Position numbers and translations under genes: made by a program. Shown piece by piece: positions 21,915 to 33,575 of a stretch of 64,000 bases of DNA. Origin of the DNA: Polydactylus sextarius (lineage: Eukaryota > Chordata > Actinopteri > Polynemidae); assembly GCA_016801845.1 (NCBI GenBank), contig CM028907.1, positions 20,383,098-20,447,097 on the forward strand. Reading direction: 5' to 3'. A model generated the notes under the pieces. It saw nothing but the letters and a program-made list of their open reading frames with translations. It was not told where the DNA came from and ran no database searches. Numbering within the stretch: position 1 is the first letter of the stretch; each line of letters begins with the position of its first letter.

Positions 21915-23689
21915 AATGCATTCATTCTAATCTGCAAATTAAAACAGTATTTTTAATGATTTGACAATTAATCAGATGACGTTTGCTCACATTTTTTAAC
22001 TTACTGAGTTCACTCAAGTTCATTGGTTTGATTTTACGTCTACGTCCATAATCCCACTGTTTTGTCTCTCTGGTCTCGTCAGTCTGGCTCCCAGCTGGAA
22101 AGGATCTAGAGCCACTTGCCTTACATGAAACAACAGACAAGCGTTTGACATTTAGCAGAGATCAAATCATAGTAAATAATGGATCCTCATTTGTCAAGTG
22201 TATAGTTACACACAACTCCAAATGAATGCTGATGTTGCTCTGTATCTGCAGTATATGAAAATAATCACTATGATAATAAAACTGTGTTCTAATGATGTGT
22301 CACTGCACTTTTCTGATGTGTAACATGAAGACACACCAGGTGTTATTCACTGTTAAAACAGCTTTTGATGGTAAACATTTCATGTCTGAGTTTGTATTTT
22401 ATACCATCCACTTTACTTTCTAAATTTATAGTCATGGCGACCACCTTCACTCTCATGGTGTCAATTTTATCTACTCTCAGCAGTGTAAAAAATATGATGA
22501 ACAGCCTTCTCCTTGACAGGTACTCATCTGGAATAACTTATGTGCCAGAGTCAGACGGACCGACAGAGACATGGAATGAAACAGAGGAGAACTCAACCAG
22601 AAGAGACGGAGCAGAGATATTACGTGACAAGTTAACAACAATGCAGTGTAGATGATCAATCGGAGTGCGTCTCATCTTTAGATTTACATTCTTGATCATA
22701 AAAAAAGTTGCTCAAATGGAGCATTTTGTATTTTTGTGATGCTGCAACAAAGGTCAGAGGATGGGGGCAGGACAGGCAACAGCAGAAGTGCACACTCAGT
22801 CACCAGATTTTCACCACCAATCCCATAAATCTCTTTGCAGCTCTGTGTTTATGACATTATAATTTAATTATTCTGCTCATAACTTACAGTGTTCGTGAAC
22901 ATAATGACGAAATTGTGCATTACACAAGAGGATTGAGAGCCACTGGTGGGAGATGATGGGACAAAAAAACAGGAGGCAAAAGCTTCACAAGTGTGAGTTG
23001 TGTATTATGCATAATGTATCAAGCGTCTGTTTTATTGAACATCAAGATGTGTTTTTTATGGTTTTTAATATGTTGTCAGCTCCTCAAGGCATCTCCATGC
23101 AATTACTTAGTGGCAGTATCGTGCTTTGCCGTGATGCCTCAACGTTACATCCCACTGTATGGAAAACTCAAAGACACATGTAAATACAAACATGAATATG
23201 CTGTGAATGGTGTGTGCACATACTACGTATACACAGCCATGCATTACACACATATAAACACGATGTCTGATGGTGATACACACTTAAACATCGCAACCTT
23301 ATTCACACACACATACACACACACAGACTAATATTTATGCTAAATAACTTAAAAACAGTAACATTCAATATTGTAGGCAACACTAAAAATATAGAGAAGT
23401 ATTAAAATGGCATGTAATATGCAAGCCTGGAGAGTAACATCACGGAATAAACTGCCTAACAGGAGGGAGAAAGTGTCTCATTGTGGTTCAGAGTTTCTCC
23501 GGGGACAGTAATGTTTGGAGCACAGCCCTTTGGAGCAGTGATGGCTGTGAATTTGTTTCACCTCTCTTTTCCTCTCCACTTGCTTTAATATTAAAAAAAG
23601 AAATTTAGATGCATGTTATGAATCAGATCCACTCCCAGTTGATCCATTCATTTACAATGATGATAAATAAAATATAAATAATAAAATAG
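21686..23689. other. Non-coding interval, no gene seen
   Basis: It has a T-run at about 21,882-21,907 and a CA-rich run at 23,304-23,327. A 96-codon + strand frame at 22,365-22,655 and a 72-codon - strand frame at 21,922-22,140 have no recognised domain or flanking splice pair. Confidence 0.4.
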
Positions 23690-24000
23690 AAAGCTGTAAA
23701 CACATTCTGTGCCTGTAAATGTCACTGTCATTGCAGATATCGCTCTAATTAACAGTGCTAATCCTAACTGTAATTAAAGCAAATTAAATAATCCTCATGT
23801 CTCCCGCCCTCTCCATCCCCTGAAAACTCTTCCATTTCTTTTCTCCTCAGCCAATCTATACTTTACTCCTTCACCCAGAGGATAATTAGAGGGTTTAAAA
23901 CAGCAGTCTGCGACATTAATAATTAATGGAGGTTAATTTACCTTGGTTGACTGGGAGGAGAAGAAACAGCTCGGAAGCAGGAAGGGCTAGAGAATACTAG
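23690..24000. other. TAATTA-rich segment, candidate conserved non-coding element
   Basis: Non-repetitive sequence with many homeodomain-type sites (ctaattaac, gtaattaaag, gataattag, taataattaatgg, ggttaattta) and no open frame. Suggestive of an enhancer only by texture. Confidence 0.22.
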
Positions 24001-24100
24001 TAGACATGTTGGATTTTTCTTTTCTTGGCATCTAATTGTAAACATCAAAGTTCATTAAAAAAAAAAAAAAAAACAATAGTAAAATAAAATATGATAATAC

Positions 24101-24769
24101 CATATTGACCCAAATAAAAGACAAACCTGAATATAATGGGACAGAAACTCTAAGACCAAAAAAAAGGGAAAAAGTTTTTTTTTTTTTTTTTTGAACTGAA
24201 TGTTTTTTTCAATACTAAATATCAAGAAGGAAAAAAAAAAAAAAAAAAAACTGCCAGCGTTCTCTCACTAATCGCCAGTCGCTCACCAGCGAGGTGCATT
24301 CAAGAGCCCTTGGGAAAACACAGAGGTCAACATTGAGAACATAGAGTTAACACAATGCAACATATTACACTATTGTATGATAATTAAATTATTTATAATT
24401 GTATAATGTTTGCTATAAATGCCTTCTTCTTTGTTTTTAAATATGACTATAGAGACACCACAGTGTTCTAACAGTGTACTATATGTTTTCACTTAACTTT
24501 TGCATCTTGTAAATGTGGAAATTTATAAAGAACCTGCCGTGTAATTATGTAACTTTTTAAATATGCAAAGGAAAAATCTTGCTATCATTTTCGTGCAAAT
24601 AAAGCCTGAGAATAAGAAGCTCTGACTCACTTGGGGAGAAGATGTTTGATGCCGACTGCTGGTTTTTGTGTCTTTAGACTGCTCGGACTCTGTCCCTGAA
24701 TATAAGATGACCCGTCTTTTTGAGACTTTTTTCTAGGGAAAAAATATCATATTATATTCGGGGTCAATA
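24101..24769. mobile_element. DNA-transposon-like element with inverted 'tattgaccc' ends
   Basis: The left end has 'tattgacccaaataaaag' and the right end has 'attatattcggggtcaata', whose reverse complement begins tattgacccc. Sub-terminal 'gaatataa' and 'gggacag' words recur inverted near 24,690-24,715. The interior carries A/T runs and a block at 24,250-24,320 but no transposase frame. I infer a non-autonomous element of a family whose ends read 'TATTGACCCGAATATAAGAC'. The target-site duplication is not clear. Boundaries are accurate to within a few bases. Confidence 0.5.
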
Positions 24770-25152
24770 CAATAATAATAATAATATATGAAGGAAAACA
24801 CACACGCAAACTCAGCGTATCTTGACCAAGTGTTTTCATAGGAGCATAAAAGATCATCCAGCACAGCTTTTTTTTACAGGTGAATAAATTAATTAAAACA
24901 GGACTGAGGGGCCTCACATCGGAGCCATATTTACTCCTGTAATTCTTCACTGTCACTCTGTCACTCACTCAGCACACAGCGGCCATATTGCTCAGCAACT
25001 CCACTCTTTCAACTATTTCTCAAATCAATAAACTACATTGGAGACAACACTGGAGGACAAAATCGAGTGTTAGTCCAGCTTCTCATTTCCCAGAGCACTG
25101 CTACTTCTTCTTCTCATATTGGCTTTCTATTAGTGTCTCTACCATGTCACTG

Positions 25153-25193
<41 letters not shown>

Positions 25194-25904
25194 TGAGCAT
25201 GTGTGAGAAAGATATGCTATAAAATGTCTTATTTTAAAAAATAAACAGCATATCTTCTAGCAATACAGTGAAATCTACTACATGACTTTCATGTGCTAAA
25301 CTTTCTGTCCTTATTCTATTTTGTCCTTAAATGCTTCCTTTTCCCTCTTCCCCGTCTCATGTAATTCCTTCTCATCAATCATTGATACATATCAATCAAA
25401 ACCCAAAACTGATGGGTAACTATATCTCCTCTGTTACATCATAAACATTATTACAAGTTTTGAAATGTTCTTTAGTTCGTGTGTTGAATGCTTCTCCTTT
25501 TATTAGAAGACTGATTATACTGAGTATGTCTCCAGAAGTGATTTTGAAGCGCTATGGCTACTTGTGACCTTACAACAAAGACTGCATGAGATGTGAGCAG
25601 TTGCTTCGACATGTCATGATACCAGTTATACAGAGAAAAAAGAAAGAAAATGTATTTAAACACGGACCATGAACATTGACCACCATTTCAATGAATTGAA
25701 CAAGGGCTTCCTAACAACTCCAGATTTACTGTAATGTTAAACAACATTATAGTTTTTGGAAATAAAGCACATTATCACCTGAAATTCTAAAGGAAAGTGC
25801 CAATTTATGATCTTTAGAGCTTCTGAAGTTTAGTTGGGTGCTTACACACACACGTATGTTATAATGTGTTTAGTATGTCTTTACGATGTAAATGCAATGC
25901 AAAA
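24770..25904. other. Non-coding interval, no gene seen
   Basis: A 73-codon - strand frame at 24,747-24,968 overlaps the element's end and has no known domain. It includes the TG array at 25,154-25,191. Confidence 0.4.
25154..25191. repeat. (TG)n microsatellite
   Basis: About 19 uninterrupted units. Confidence 0.97.
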
Positions 25905-26240
25905 ACTGATAATCTTGAAGTGAATTTTAACTTGTTCCACTGGCGGATGTATTTTTTTATTTATTGTTTATTATAAGCAAAACATGTCATGTCAAGACAC
26001 AGAAACACTGCCTAATGTGAGCAGAATTAACTTAAAATAAAACTTTCCAGCCAACTCTTATCATAAATAAGATTCCCTAACTGATTTTGAGATAATGTCA
26101 TGTCAAAGCTGATATTAGACGTCTTATTTTGGCAAACCTTAACAAGTCATTTTTTTACTAGTTCCATTAGCAGATTTTTCCACTTATTACAAGCAAATAT
26201 GTTTTGTATTGATCAATTATTTCTTATTTTTCAATTTTTT
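25905..26240. repeat. Dispersed repeat with duplicated 'acttgttcca...acaagcaaa' module
   Basis: Two diverged modules occur: 'aacttgttccactggcgga' ... 'ttattataagcaaaac' near 25,930-25,984 and 'actagttccattagcaga' ... 'cttattacaagcaaata' near 26,157-26,210. This wording is familiar from a teleost dispersed repeat of unknown class. Confidence 0.5.
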
Positions 26241-26263
26241 GCTGTGTGACACTGCAGAGCCCT

Positions 26264-26307
<44 letters not shown>
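26264..26307. repeat. (TG)n microsatellite
   Basis: 22 uninterrupted units. Confidence 0.97.
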
Positions 26308-26309
<2 letters not shown>

Positions 26310-26386
26310 CTGCACTTTTATGACAAGTCATAACACAAAGACAGCAACCATAGCCCCATGAGTGGTCATTTGGCTGAACATGGCTA

Positions 26387-26387
<1 letters not shown>

Positions 26388-26454
<67 letters not shown>
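26388..26454. repeat. Compound (CA)n(GA)n microsatellite
   Basis: CA units to 26,427 run directly into GA units. Confidence 0.97.
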
Positions 26455-26457
<3 letters not shown>

Positions 26458-27500
26458 AAAATACACACAGCAGGAGCAGGAGTTTTCTTTTTTAGTTGTG
26501 TAGAAGTGTTAGTTTTTGTTTCCACATTTTATTTCTTTTTCTCTCATTGTCTCTTTATTTCTCTCTTTTTTAATTTTTTTATTTTGCAGGGACGAAAATG
26601 AGTCATGATAAGACAACTCATCATCCTAACTTTATTGTAATATAACACAGAAAGGGGGGAAAATCTATTCATAGGGAATTAACGCAACATTTTAGACAGT
26701 TATGTTAAGCAGATCTGTTTTGCAATGGAGGAAGGATCTATAACAATGACCAGGCCAACACCACAGGTACATATGAATTAATTATTTCTAACATTCTATA
26801 ATATATAATGCTAACCTTTTCCTTCTTCAATGCTGAGATTTTCCCGATGCGGAATAAGATAAAGGCTAATCTACTCTAATTTCTTGTACTGTGGCTGTTT
26901 ATAAGTCTAATGGCTTGGTCTATAGGGTATGCATGTGATCACTGACGATCAGGAATACGCTGTGCTAGTGATCTTTGTGTTTTCCATTCGTTTAGAGCCA
27001 TTTTGAGGTCTAAAAGAGTTTGTATGTCATGTTGGATCAGTGCATCACTAATGCAGGCTGCTAATGACGGCTGCTGCATGCACTGTACAATTCATCTGTA
27101 CATTTCATTAGAAATACAAAATATTTATTGTACATCATCGTCATCATCCATAATTAGAAAATTACCAATGATTATGCTTCTGTGCAATGAATGTTGACTA
27201 TTTTTAATTGATTAATTACTTGCTTTAAGTGTTAGTTTTGGCCTCTGTTTATGTGGCAATGTTGATGTCTCTGCTTTACAGCTGTTTATTCTGGTGAAAA
27301 TAAATATCCTACAGTCAGTTTTTTCACTGCTGTAAAATGTGTTTACATTCCACTTAATGAGATGACTGTGGCCAACGGCTGTTTGTAGCATATGTGGGAT
27401 TTTATAGCTTCAAGCCAATGTATCTTATTTACATACAATATTGTAAGAATTACTCTGACTTGTTGATTACTATTAAGCCAAGTGCACCATTTGCAATCTG

Positions 27501-27502
<2 letters not shown>
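26455..27502. other. Non-coding interval, no gene seen
   Basis: AT-rich and unremarkable. Confidence 0.4.

Positions 27503-27583
<81 letters not shown>
27503..27583. repeat. Compound (TG)n(GA)n microsatellite
   Basis: TG units to 27,553 run directly into GA units. Confidence 0.97.
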
Positions 27584-27584
<1 letters not shown>

Positions 27585-27825
27585 ATATGTCCTCGTATTT
27601 TTATTTTATATACTTACTTGAGTTGAGATGTGTTAGGGAATGAAATATAATAAAACTTACTTTGCATTTGTTAGGATATTGTCTTTTTTGATATAGAAGA
27701 AAATTTCCAGTAACGTGAGACACGCATGCCAACAAAAACACAACCAAGACAGCACTTTAGATGCTGATCCTGGTGTATGTGCGTTTAACTTGAACTTGAA
27801 GAGTCAACCTTCCTCCTCTTTTGTC

Positions 27826-27927
27826 TGTGTGTGTGTGTGTGTGTGTCCCAGGGTGGGGCAAGGGTAACAAGGTTTAGGGTTTTGGATCATTACAGACCAT
27901 TTAGACGTTCATTACTGATATTACATA

Positions 27928-27982
<55 letters not shown>
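27826..27982. repeat. (TG)n at 27,826-27,846 and compound (TG)n(GA)n at 27,932-27,982
   Basis: Visible directly; same compound design as 27,503-27,583. Confidence 0.95.
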
Positions 27983-28204
27983 TGCTTGTGTGCACTGTAC
28001 TGTGTGAGTAATGATGCACAGCTGACAGTCTGAACAGTAATATTGAGGCAAGCAACAATCATAAAGCTTTTAGCAGCAAAGACAAAGAGTCAGACAGAGG
28101 AGACAATAAGAGAGGAAAAAGAAAAGAAAGAGATGGACGGATGAAGAGATAAGAGCAAGCATTATAGAGAGGGATCACCAGAAAACAAGCAGGTGTAAAA
28201 AAAA

Positions 28205-28222
28205 GGGGGGGGCGGGGGGGGG
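28205..28222 (+). other. G8-C-G9 tract, possible G-quadruplex
   Basis: Eight G, one C, nine G. Four G3 runs with one- to three-base loops can be drawn, so a quadruplex is sterically possible. Confidence 0.5.
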
Positions 28223-28346
28223 AAGACAGCAGGCAATAACATGATAGGGAGAACAATTAGATAAAATAATAATAAAGAAAAATGATGGAAACAAGTTAGA
28301 GAACATGATTAATAAAAGAGTGATTGAGCAAGAGACAGAGAGGGGG

Positions 28347-28349
<3 letters not shown>

Positions 28350-28405
<56 letters not shown>
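28350..28405. repeat. (GA)n microsatellite
   Basis: A long GA run with one AA interruption, within a broader purine-rich stretch that begins near 28,075. Confidence 0.96.
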
Positions 28406-29227
28406 TTAATGACCACTTTGGTAGTTTGGAGGCAGTAATTTGGTTAGCCTCCGGGCTGCAGGTCATGTAACACTATCCTTGCCAAAGCCGATGATTCTGG
28501 GTTTATGTGCATGTGCACATTTGCATGAGTGTGTGTGAGAGCATGTATGTGCATGTGTGTTTGTAAGCCAATCCCAATTTAGCCTGAATCACTTCTCTGT
28601 AGGAGTCTTGTGGAAATTGCTGCCCAAATGAAATTAAGTTGTAATTTAAAAACAATTTATCAAAGACAGTTTGGTGTCACTCCCATTGGAGCCATTAGGC
28701 TCCCTCACACTCCCAGAAGTCAGGAAGACTTCCAGCTCCAAGAGAACAATAGCAACAGCTGTGAGGCGAAGTGAAGCAGAGCAAAATGAGAAAAGAGAGA
28801 TTCAGCTCTGTCACTAGAAAGCTCTGGAAATGGTGGATATCTGTACATATTTACTGTCCCTGTGGGGAAAGCTGAATTATTGTACTTGACATTTAAAAAC
28901 TATGAATTAGGACATTAAGCAGCAGCCATGGACAACATGTTCAGGATCAGGATAAGAGTTTTCTTTAAGGCACATATTTTAAAAGACAATGAAGCCAACA
29001 ACTGTGCAAATGAATCTGTAATGTTATTAGGATAATCACTAATGAAGTGTTCATACCACATTTAAGCAATAATGATTAGTGATATGTGCTTGGGTCTGCA
29101 CAGTGTGAAATCTCATCACATTTCAACCCTCTTTTCACATTATATTGTAGTTCACATTACAATTACTATGTGATATTTTTACTCTGGTTAAATGAGATTT
29201 GCTCGAAGAGTTTTGCTGAGAGCATTA
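28406..29227. other. Non-coding interval; 28,560-28,860 is complex
   Basis: 28,560-28,860 is balanced, non-repetitive sequence with several TAATT/AATTAAG sites and no frame, so it could be a conserved element. The rest is AT-rich with nothing recognised. Confidence 0.25.
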
Positions 29228-29405
29228 CTTTCGGGCGCCTTATAGCCAAATGGTTATGGCACACAACGCTGGTATTTATATGCTGTGCAGCTGTTTGCTG
29301 GTTCAAATCCTGACTAAGTTGAGCTTTCCTACGTGTCTTTCCCCCACTCTCCTTCGCATGTCTATCTTCACTGTGTCTATCATAAATGATGTACCCAAAA
29401 AACAA
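29228..29405 (+). repeat. tRNA-derived SINE copy
   Basis: The head reads 'agccaaatggttatggca' (A-box-like) and about 40 bases on 'tggttcaaatcctgac' (B-box-like), as in RNA polymerase III promoters derived from tRNA. The body contains 'tttcccccactctccttcg' and the tail 'atcataaatgatgtaccca', followed by A-rich sequence. This order matches a known teleost SINE design. Confidence 0.7.
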
Positions 29406-29504
29406 TATTAAATTACTTTCTCAATGTTTAAATCATTGCCGGGGTATATAAAAAAATAGTATCATCTTAGTTTTCTAACCCATACACTGAAAAAACACTT
29501 ACTA

Positions 29505-29830
29505 TACTGCAGGAATAATAAGTGCTGACCTGCATAAACAAGTATTGTGGAGGTCTCTCTTGTACCACTGAATACCTGCAGCCCACCAGGACATGGATAT
29601 GGGACCTCTGGAGTTGTCCTGTGGAGACTTGCACTGGGACAGTTTTTTTGGTTCTATGGGAAGGGGCCTCCATGTATCTGGCTTATTCTGGCTAGACTGG
29701 GATCTGGATAGTTTTAAGGCTTGGTCAACACCTTGGGCTGTTTGTCACATTTTAATCAGTGTCTGTGATGCTACTGGGCACATTATCCTGGTGTGCTACT
29801 GTCAAGGAATACCATATATTACTGTTGTTT
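29505..29830 (-). pseudogene. Tc1/mariner-like transposase relic, C-terminal half
   Basis: Reading leftward on the - strand, HQDNVP near 29,780 fits the family QQDNAPCH segment and keeps the second catalytic Asp. Then VLTKP-stop-NYPDP fits VLTWPPNSPDLNP, with a premature stop and loss of the PIEHLWD motif that holds the third acidic residue. MEAPSHR then fits the MEAPPRN region. Last, YSVVQERPPQY fits the terminal 'RVxAVLxARGGPTxY'. Several stops and frameshifts make it dead. It lies on the strand opposite to the relic at 32.1 kb. The N-terminal half is missing. Confidence 0.75.
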
Positions 29831-30471
29831 GTGTGGCATGAGTAGTTATATGTACAGACTTGATAACTTTTTATGGTCACTATCTGAGCTCTTCACTCTA
29901 TGTGGCTGTGTCTCAAACTGGGGCTATGGATTTATGATGTGAGGCTTTACCATATAGCCCAAAAAATAACATTGGGTGTTGATACTGATGTTGACAGTGA
30001 AAATTCTGATTTCAATGTGTCAGCCAGGCTGTTCTTTCTTATATAATACTGTAATACTGACAGATAATATTCTGAATTACATCATTAATAGCTGACACCT
30101 TAAAAACTAAAACAAATAAAGTGAGACATTTAAATGTAATTGTATTATCTGAATGGGGCAAAATGCAATGCAGCCTACTTATGCAGCAAACTGGGGAAAA
30201 AAATCTCAATAAAGCATGACTAATTGGAAGTGTTAACAGGTTGTTTGTTTTTTGATAGACAAATATTAAAATGCTGGCACATGTATTAAGTTGTCAAGGT
30301 CTTGTAAATATATTTTGGTAACTGCAGATGAGTTTCCCAAATGGTAGAAGTATTGCATTTGCATTCAAAGACTGCACATAATGTGAATTCTCATGAAACT
30401 ATTGATTTGGTAGACATTTTTCAGACCGAGGCAACATTCATCATCATCCAATAAAACTGCTCTGTTTTGAA

Positions 30472-30526
<55 letters not shown>

Positions 30527-32079
30527 AATGAATATGCTAGAAAACTAACAGAGACAGTACAAATTTTTTACTAATCAAATTTCTAGGGAGTGGTGTGTCT
30601 CCTTGGGGAAATGAACATTCCATTCTGCTGACAGCCAGAGCAGCCATGTGTCAAAGAGCAGGATGCCATATCACCCCATTGCTCTCAAGGAGCTGAAAAG
30701 TGATGCAGAGCCATTAATTTTCTTGCTTCTGGTGGATGGATTAGTGCAGGGGGTAATCTAAGGAGATGCATAATATGACACAATGGTGGGATCCATATGT
30801 TTTTTTACATTTAGTATCTTTTGCCAAATCATGTAGTTGAGCTCTAAACTCAATACCAAACTAGATACAATTTTTGCCCCTTTTTACATTAAAACTTCAA
30901 ACCTACTTCAGACATACACATCAGTCAAAACTGCTGCTGTGTCAAAAGGTCTTTCTGTCAAAATGTTTTCTTCCTTTCTGTTCTCTAATACATAAGTGGT
31001 GATTTGAGACTTTTTGAGAGGTGTCTAAGTGTGCCTTGGCCACCAGGGCTATCAAATTTCCAATGAGCTCAGACTGATCTTTTTACATTTGCAAAGTTGC
31101 CATGAGTCTTATCTACAATATTTAAGGCAGAGCCTGGAAACAACCACCCATTTTGGTGGTACTATGGAGGTCAAAACATACACTAGTGTCTTCTCTCTTA
31201 AAAAAAAAAAAAAAAAACATTTGCTCATTACAGATTATACATAATCTGAATACAACTCCAACTGTAATGACTCTGACCACACTTATCTCTGTCCCTGCTC
31301 ACATCAGACACAGATGCAGTAATCAAGATGTTAAAGCTAAGAAAAAAAATTAAGTAAATTTTTACTCACCAATCTTTGGTACCTTGTTTCCTCATGATAA
31401 ATTGTGATGGAAGTGTAAGAGTCAGAAGACCATGAAGTCTCAATAAGCAGAAAAAATATTAATTCTTGATGCATGAAGACATTGGCCTTAGAAACTTAAC
31501 TCACTTGCCCCTTAATTACAATGCTTACTTACATATGTGAAGATGTGAGTCGTTTATTGATACCTAATTTTTTACCATTAACACGTATGACTCAGTGCCT
31601 TTGTCCTACTGAGAAAGAACTTAGGTAACGAAAAAACCATGACACACTAGCTGTGTTTGAAATGAAGGGTTGAATCCTTTGTTGACTGGATTTGTCTTCT
31701 GTATACACACAGGTTCACAATAAGTTGGTCCTATTTCAAAGACTCCTTCAAATGTGGCTGAAGAATCCATCCGATTCAACCTACAAAAGCTACAACTGCT
31801 GGATCCTTTAGCAATGTGGACATGCAGATAAAGCAACATAAATGGGGTAATATGGGGTGTATGTTTTAACAGTTTATATAATATTTGACTTCCAATGGGA
31901 TACACAGAAGTTACTGTAATATGTTTTTTCTTAATTCTTCTCACAAAAGGTACTGTTAAAGCTAGGTGTTCGGAGTACATCTCTAACACAAACATCAAAA
32001 ACAGGAAATGCTCTGTAGGCCTGATCAGCTCATGTCATTCAGCCATGGTCTTCTTTGAGTTTGTTGAATTTAAATGACA
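29831..32079. other. Non-coding interval, no gene seen
   Basis: It holds a (TA)n array (30,474-30,523) and an A-run near 31,200. A 125-codon - strand frame at 31,621-31,998 is the longest frame not made of simple repeats, but I recognise no domain in it. Block 30,590-30,790 is of normal complexity. Confidence 0.4.
30474..30523. repeat. (AT)n microsatellite
   Basis: About 25 uninterrupted units. Confidence 0.97.
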
Positions 32080-32475
32080 CTGAGAGCATGAGAAAAATAT
32101 TCTCAGGTTTGATGGGACAAAGATTTTGCCTTTTGGGCAGGATTCTGCTCCTTTATTATCGCCTGGCTAATACAATTCACATTGTGAAGCGTGATGGTTG
32201 CCGCATTTTGCCTCAGTTCTTCTCTGCAGCAAGGACAGTGAGACTGGTGAGAATTTAGAGATGGAATGTCAAGTAAAAATGAAAAGCCAAATGCAAAGAG
32301 GTTTTTGAAGAAAAACCTGTTCCAGTATGTATAAGACTTGAGACTGGTTAAATCTTTTGGTGTAACAATGGCCCAAAGAATGCAACCAAGAAAATGCTTT
32401 GGTGGCTTCATGGCAAGTCTCTTACTGGCCTTGAGTGGTGCAGATCAGAGCCCAAAAAACATTTACAGATTCGTA
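32080..32475 (+). pseudogene. Tc1-like transposase relic, catalytic region
   Basis: The + strand reads RFDGTKI near 32,105 (family RSDETKIELFG, first Asp kept), then 'cacattgtgaagcgtgatgg' (family THxVKHGGG), FFSAARTVRLVRI at 32,220-32,258 (family FSAAGTGRLVRI), then KKNLFQYV-stop-DLRL (family EENLLQSAQDLRL). A frame-broken stretch follows where the QQDNDPKHTAK motif should be and its Asp is lost. The last recognisable part, 'ccttgagtggtgcagatcag', corresponds to VLEWPSQSPD. It is multiply frameshifted and inactive, and it belongs to a different Tc1 lineage from the relics at 11.2 and 29.5 kb. Confidence 0.8.
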
Positions 32476-32622
32476 GCTGTTTCTGATGGAGCCTGAAGAC
32501 ATTGCATTTTTCAACAGGTTTTTATTGTTGTGGGTCATTGAATGTAGACTGATGGGGGAGATGGGAATGTGGGCATCAGTCTACATGCAGTTCTATCCTT
32601 TTAAAATCAAATCACCAAGACA

Positions 32623-32657
<35 letters not shown>

Positions 32658-33087
32658 AAAATACCATGAAAATCGATTTCTTCATTTGAAAGCATGTGCT
32701 GGGTGTAGCAGCAATGGTTGGAGACAGAAAAAGTATTAATGAAGATTTCCAACTTCCTGATTAAAGCATTGCTATATGGGTATGAGTGTGAATACTGGGT
32801 AATACTGGCTTTATACTTGGGTATAAAGCAGAAAAAAACAGTCTGTCACCAGACTTAACCAAGAGAGAACTAGTGAAACTCCACATCTCTTGTAATTAGA
32901 CCAGACAGGGATTCCATCAGACCTGCAGCACTACAGTGCACAAAGTGTATATTTTTAGTGGTGCCAATTTGTTTACTTTTCAACTGTTCACTGTGCGTGA
33001 AATGCATTCAATGGATTTGTCTACTTGTGGTCCAAAATAGGAAAAGGAAGCTTAGTTTTCTCGTCAGCGTCCTGTTCTTTAAGTTTA

Positions 33088-33133
<46 letters not shown>

Positions 33134-33479
33134 GGAGTACAACATTTCCAAATCATTTTTATTGACAGCTTGAAATGTGACATGAAGCTAAGTGAAGTCT
33201 CCATGTCCAACTTGTGTTGTGTTGTTCTGTTTCTATATGGAAATTGATGTATATATGGCCTCTATAACCAAGAATGACAGCCATATATTTAGACATATAA
33301 TGGGATGTATTATTATCACATATATGTCTACTAGAAATATAAATGTACACATTTATAACATATATGAAATATATATAATAAAAATTGGTTATGTAAATAT
33401 ACTAATAATATTAAATAAAACTACAAAATTCAGAGGGTGAAGGAAAGTCTGAATGCTGACAGCCACTGAGACCTATTGC
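32476..33479. other. Non-coding interval with two microsatellites
   Basis: (CA)n at 32,624-32,652 and (TG)n at 33,090-33,130. No coding sequence recognised. Confidence 0.5.
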
Positions 33480-33575
33480 CATTACAGTGGAAGGACAAAG
33501 GGGGTGACATGCAAGGGAAATGTCCCAGGTGAAAACTGAACCCGGGTTTCTGCAATAAGGACTTTAGACCAGGTG
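33480..33575 (-). repeat. tRNA-like SINE fragment
   Basis: 'ggggtgacatgcaagggaaa' followed by 'aaaactgaacccgggtttct' and 'gcaataaggactttagacc' is the reverse complement of a tRNA-like head. 'gaacccgg' inverted gives a B-box-like GGTTC. Short and diverged. Confidence 0.5.

Noticed and set aside
23109..23122. AGTGGCAGTATCGT, identical to 14 bases near the 5' end of U4 snRNA
   Set aside because: The match stops on both sides; the following U4 sequence and stem are absent, so it is chance or too short to call.
26224..26601. Frames rich in Cys-Val, Thr-His or Ser-Leu repeats on both strands
   Set aside because: Produced by translating TG, CA and GA microsatellites; the same applies near 14.4, 21.1, 25.1, 27.5, 35.2, 52.7, 58.9 and 63.1 kb.
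31621..31998. 125-codon - strand open frame
   Set aside because: No domain, no codon-like bias, no neighbouring splice sites; possibly part of an unrecognised repeat.
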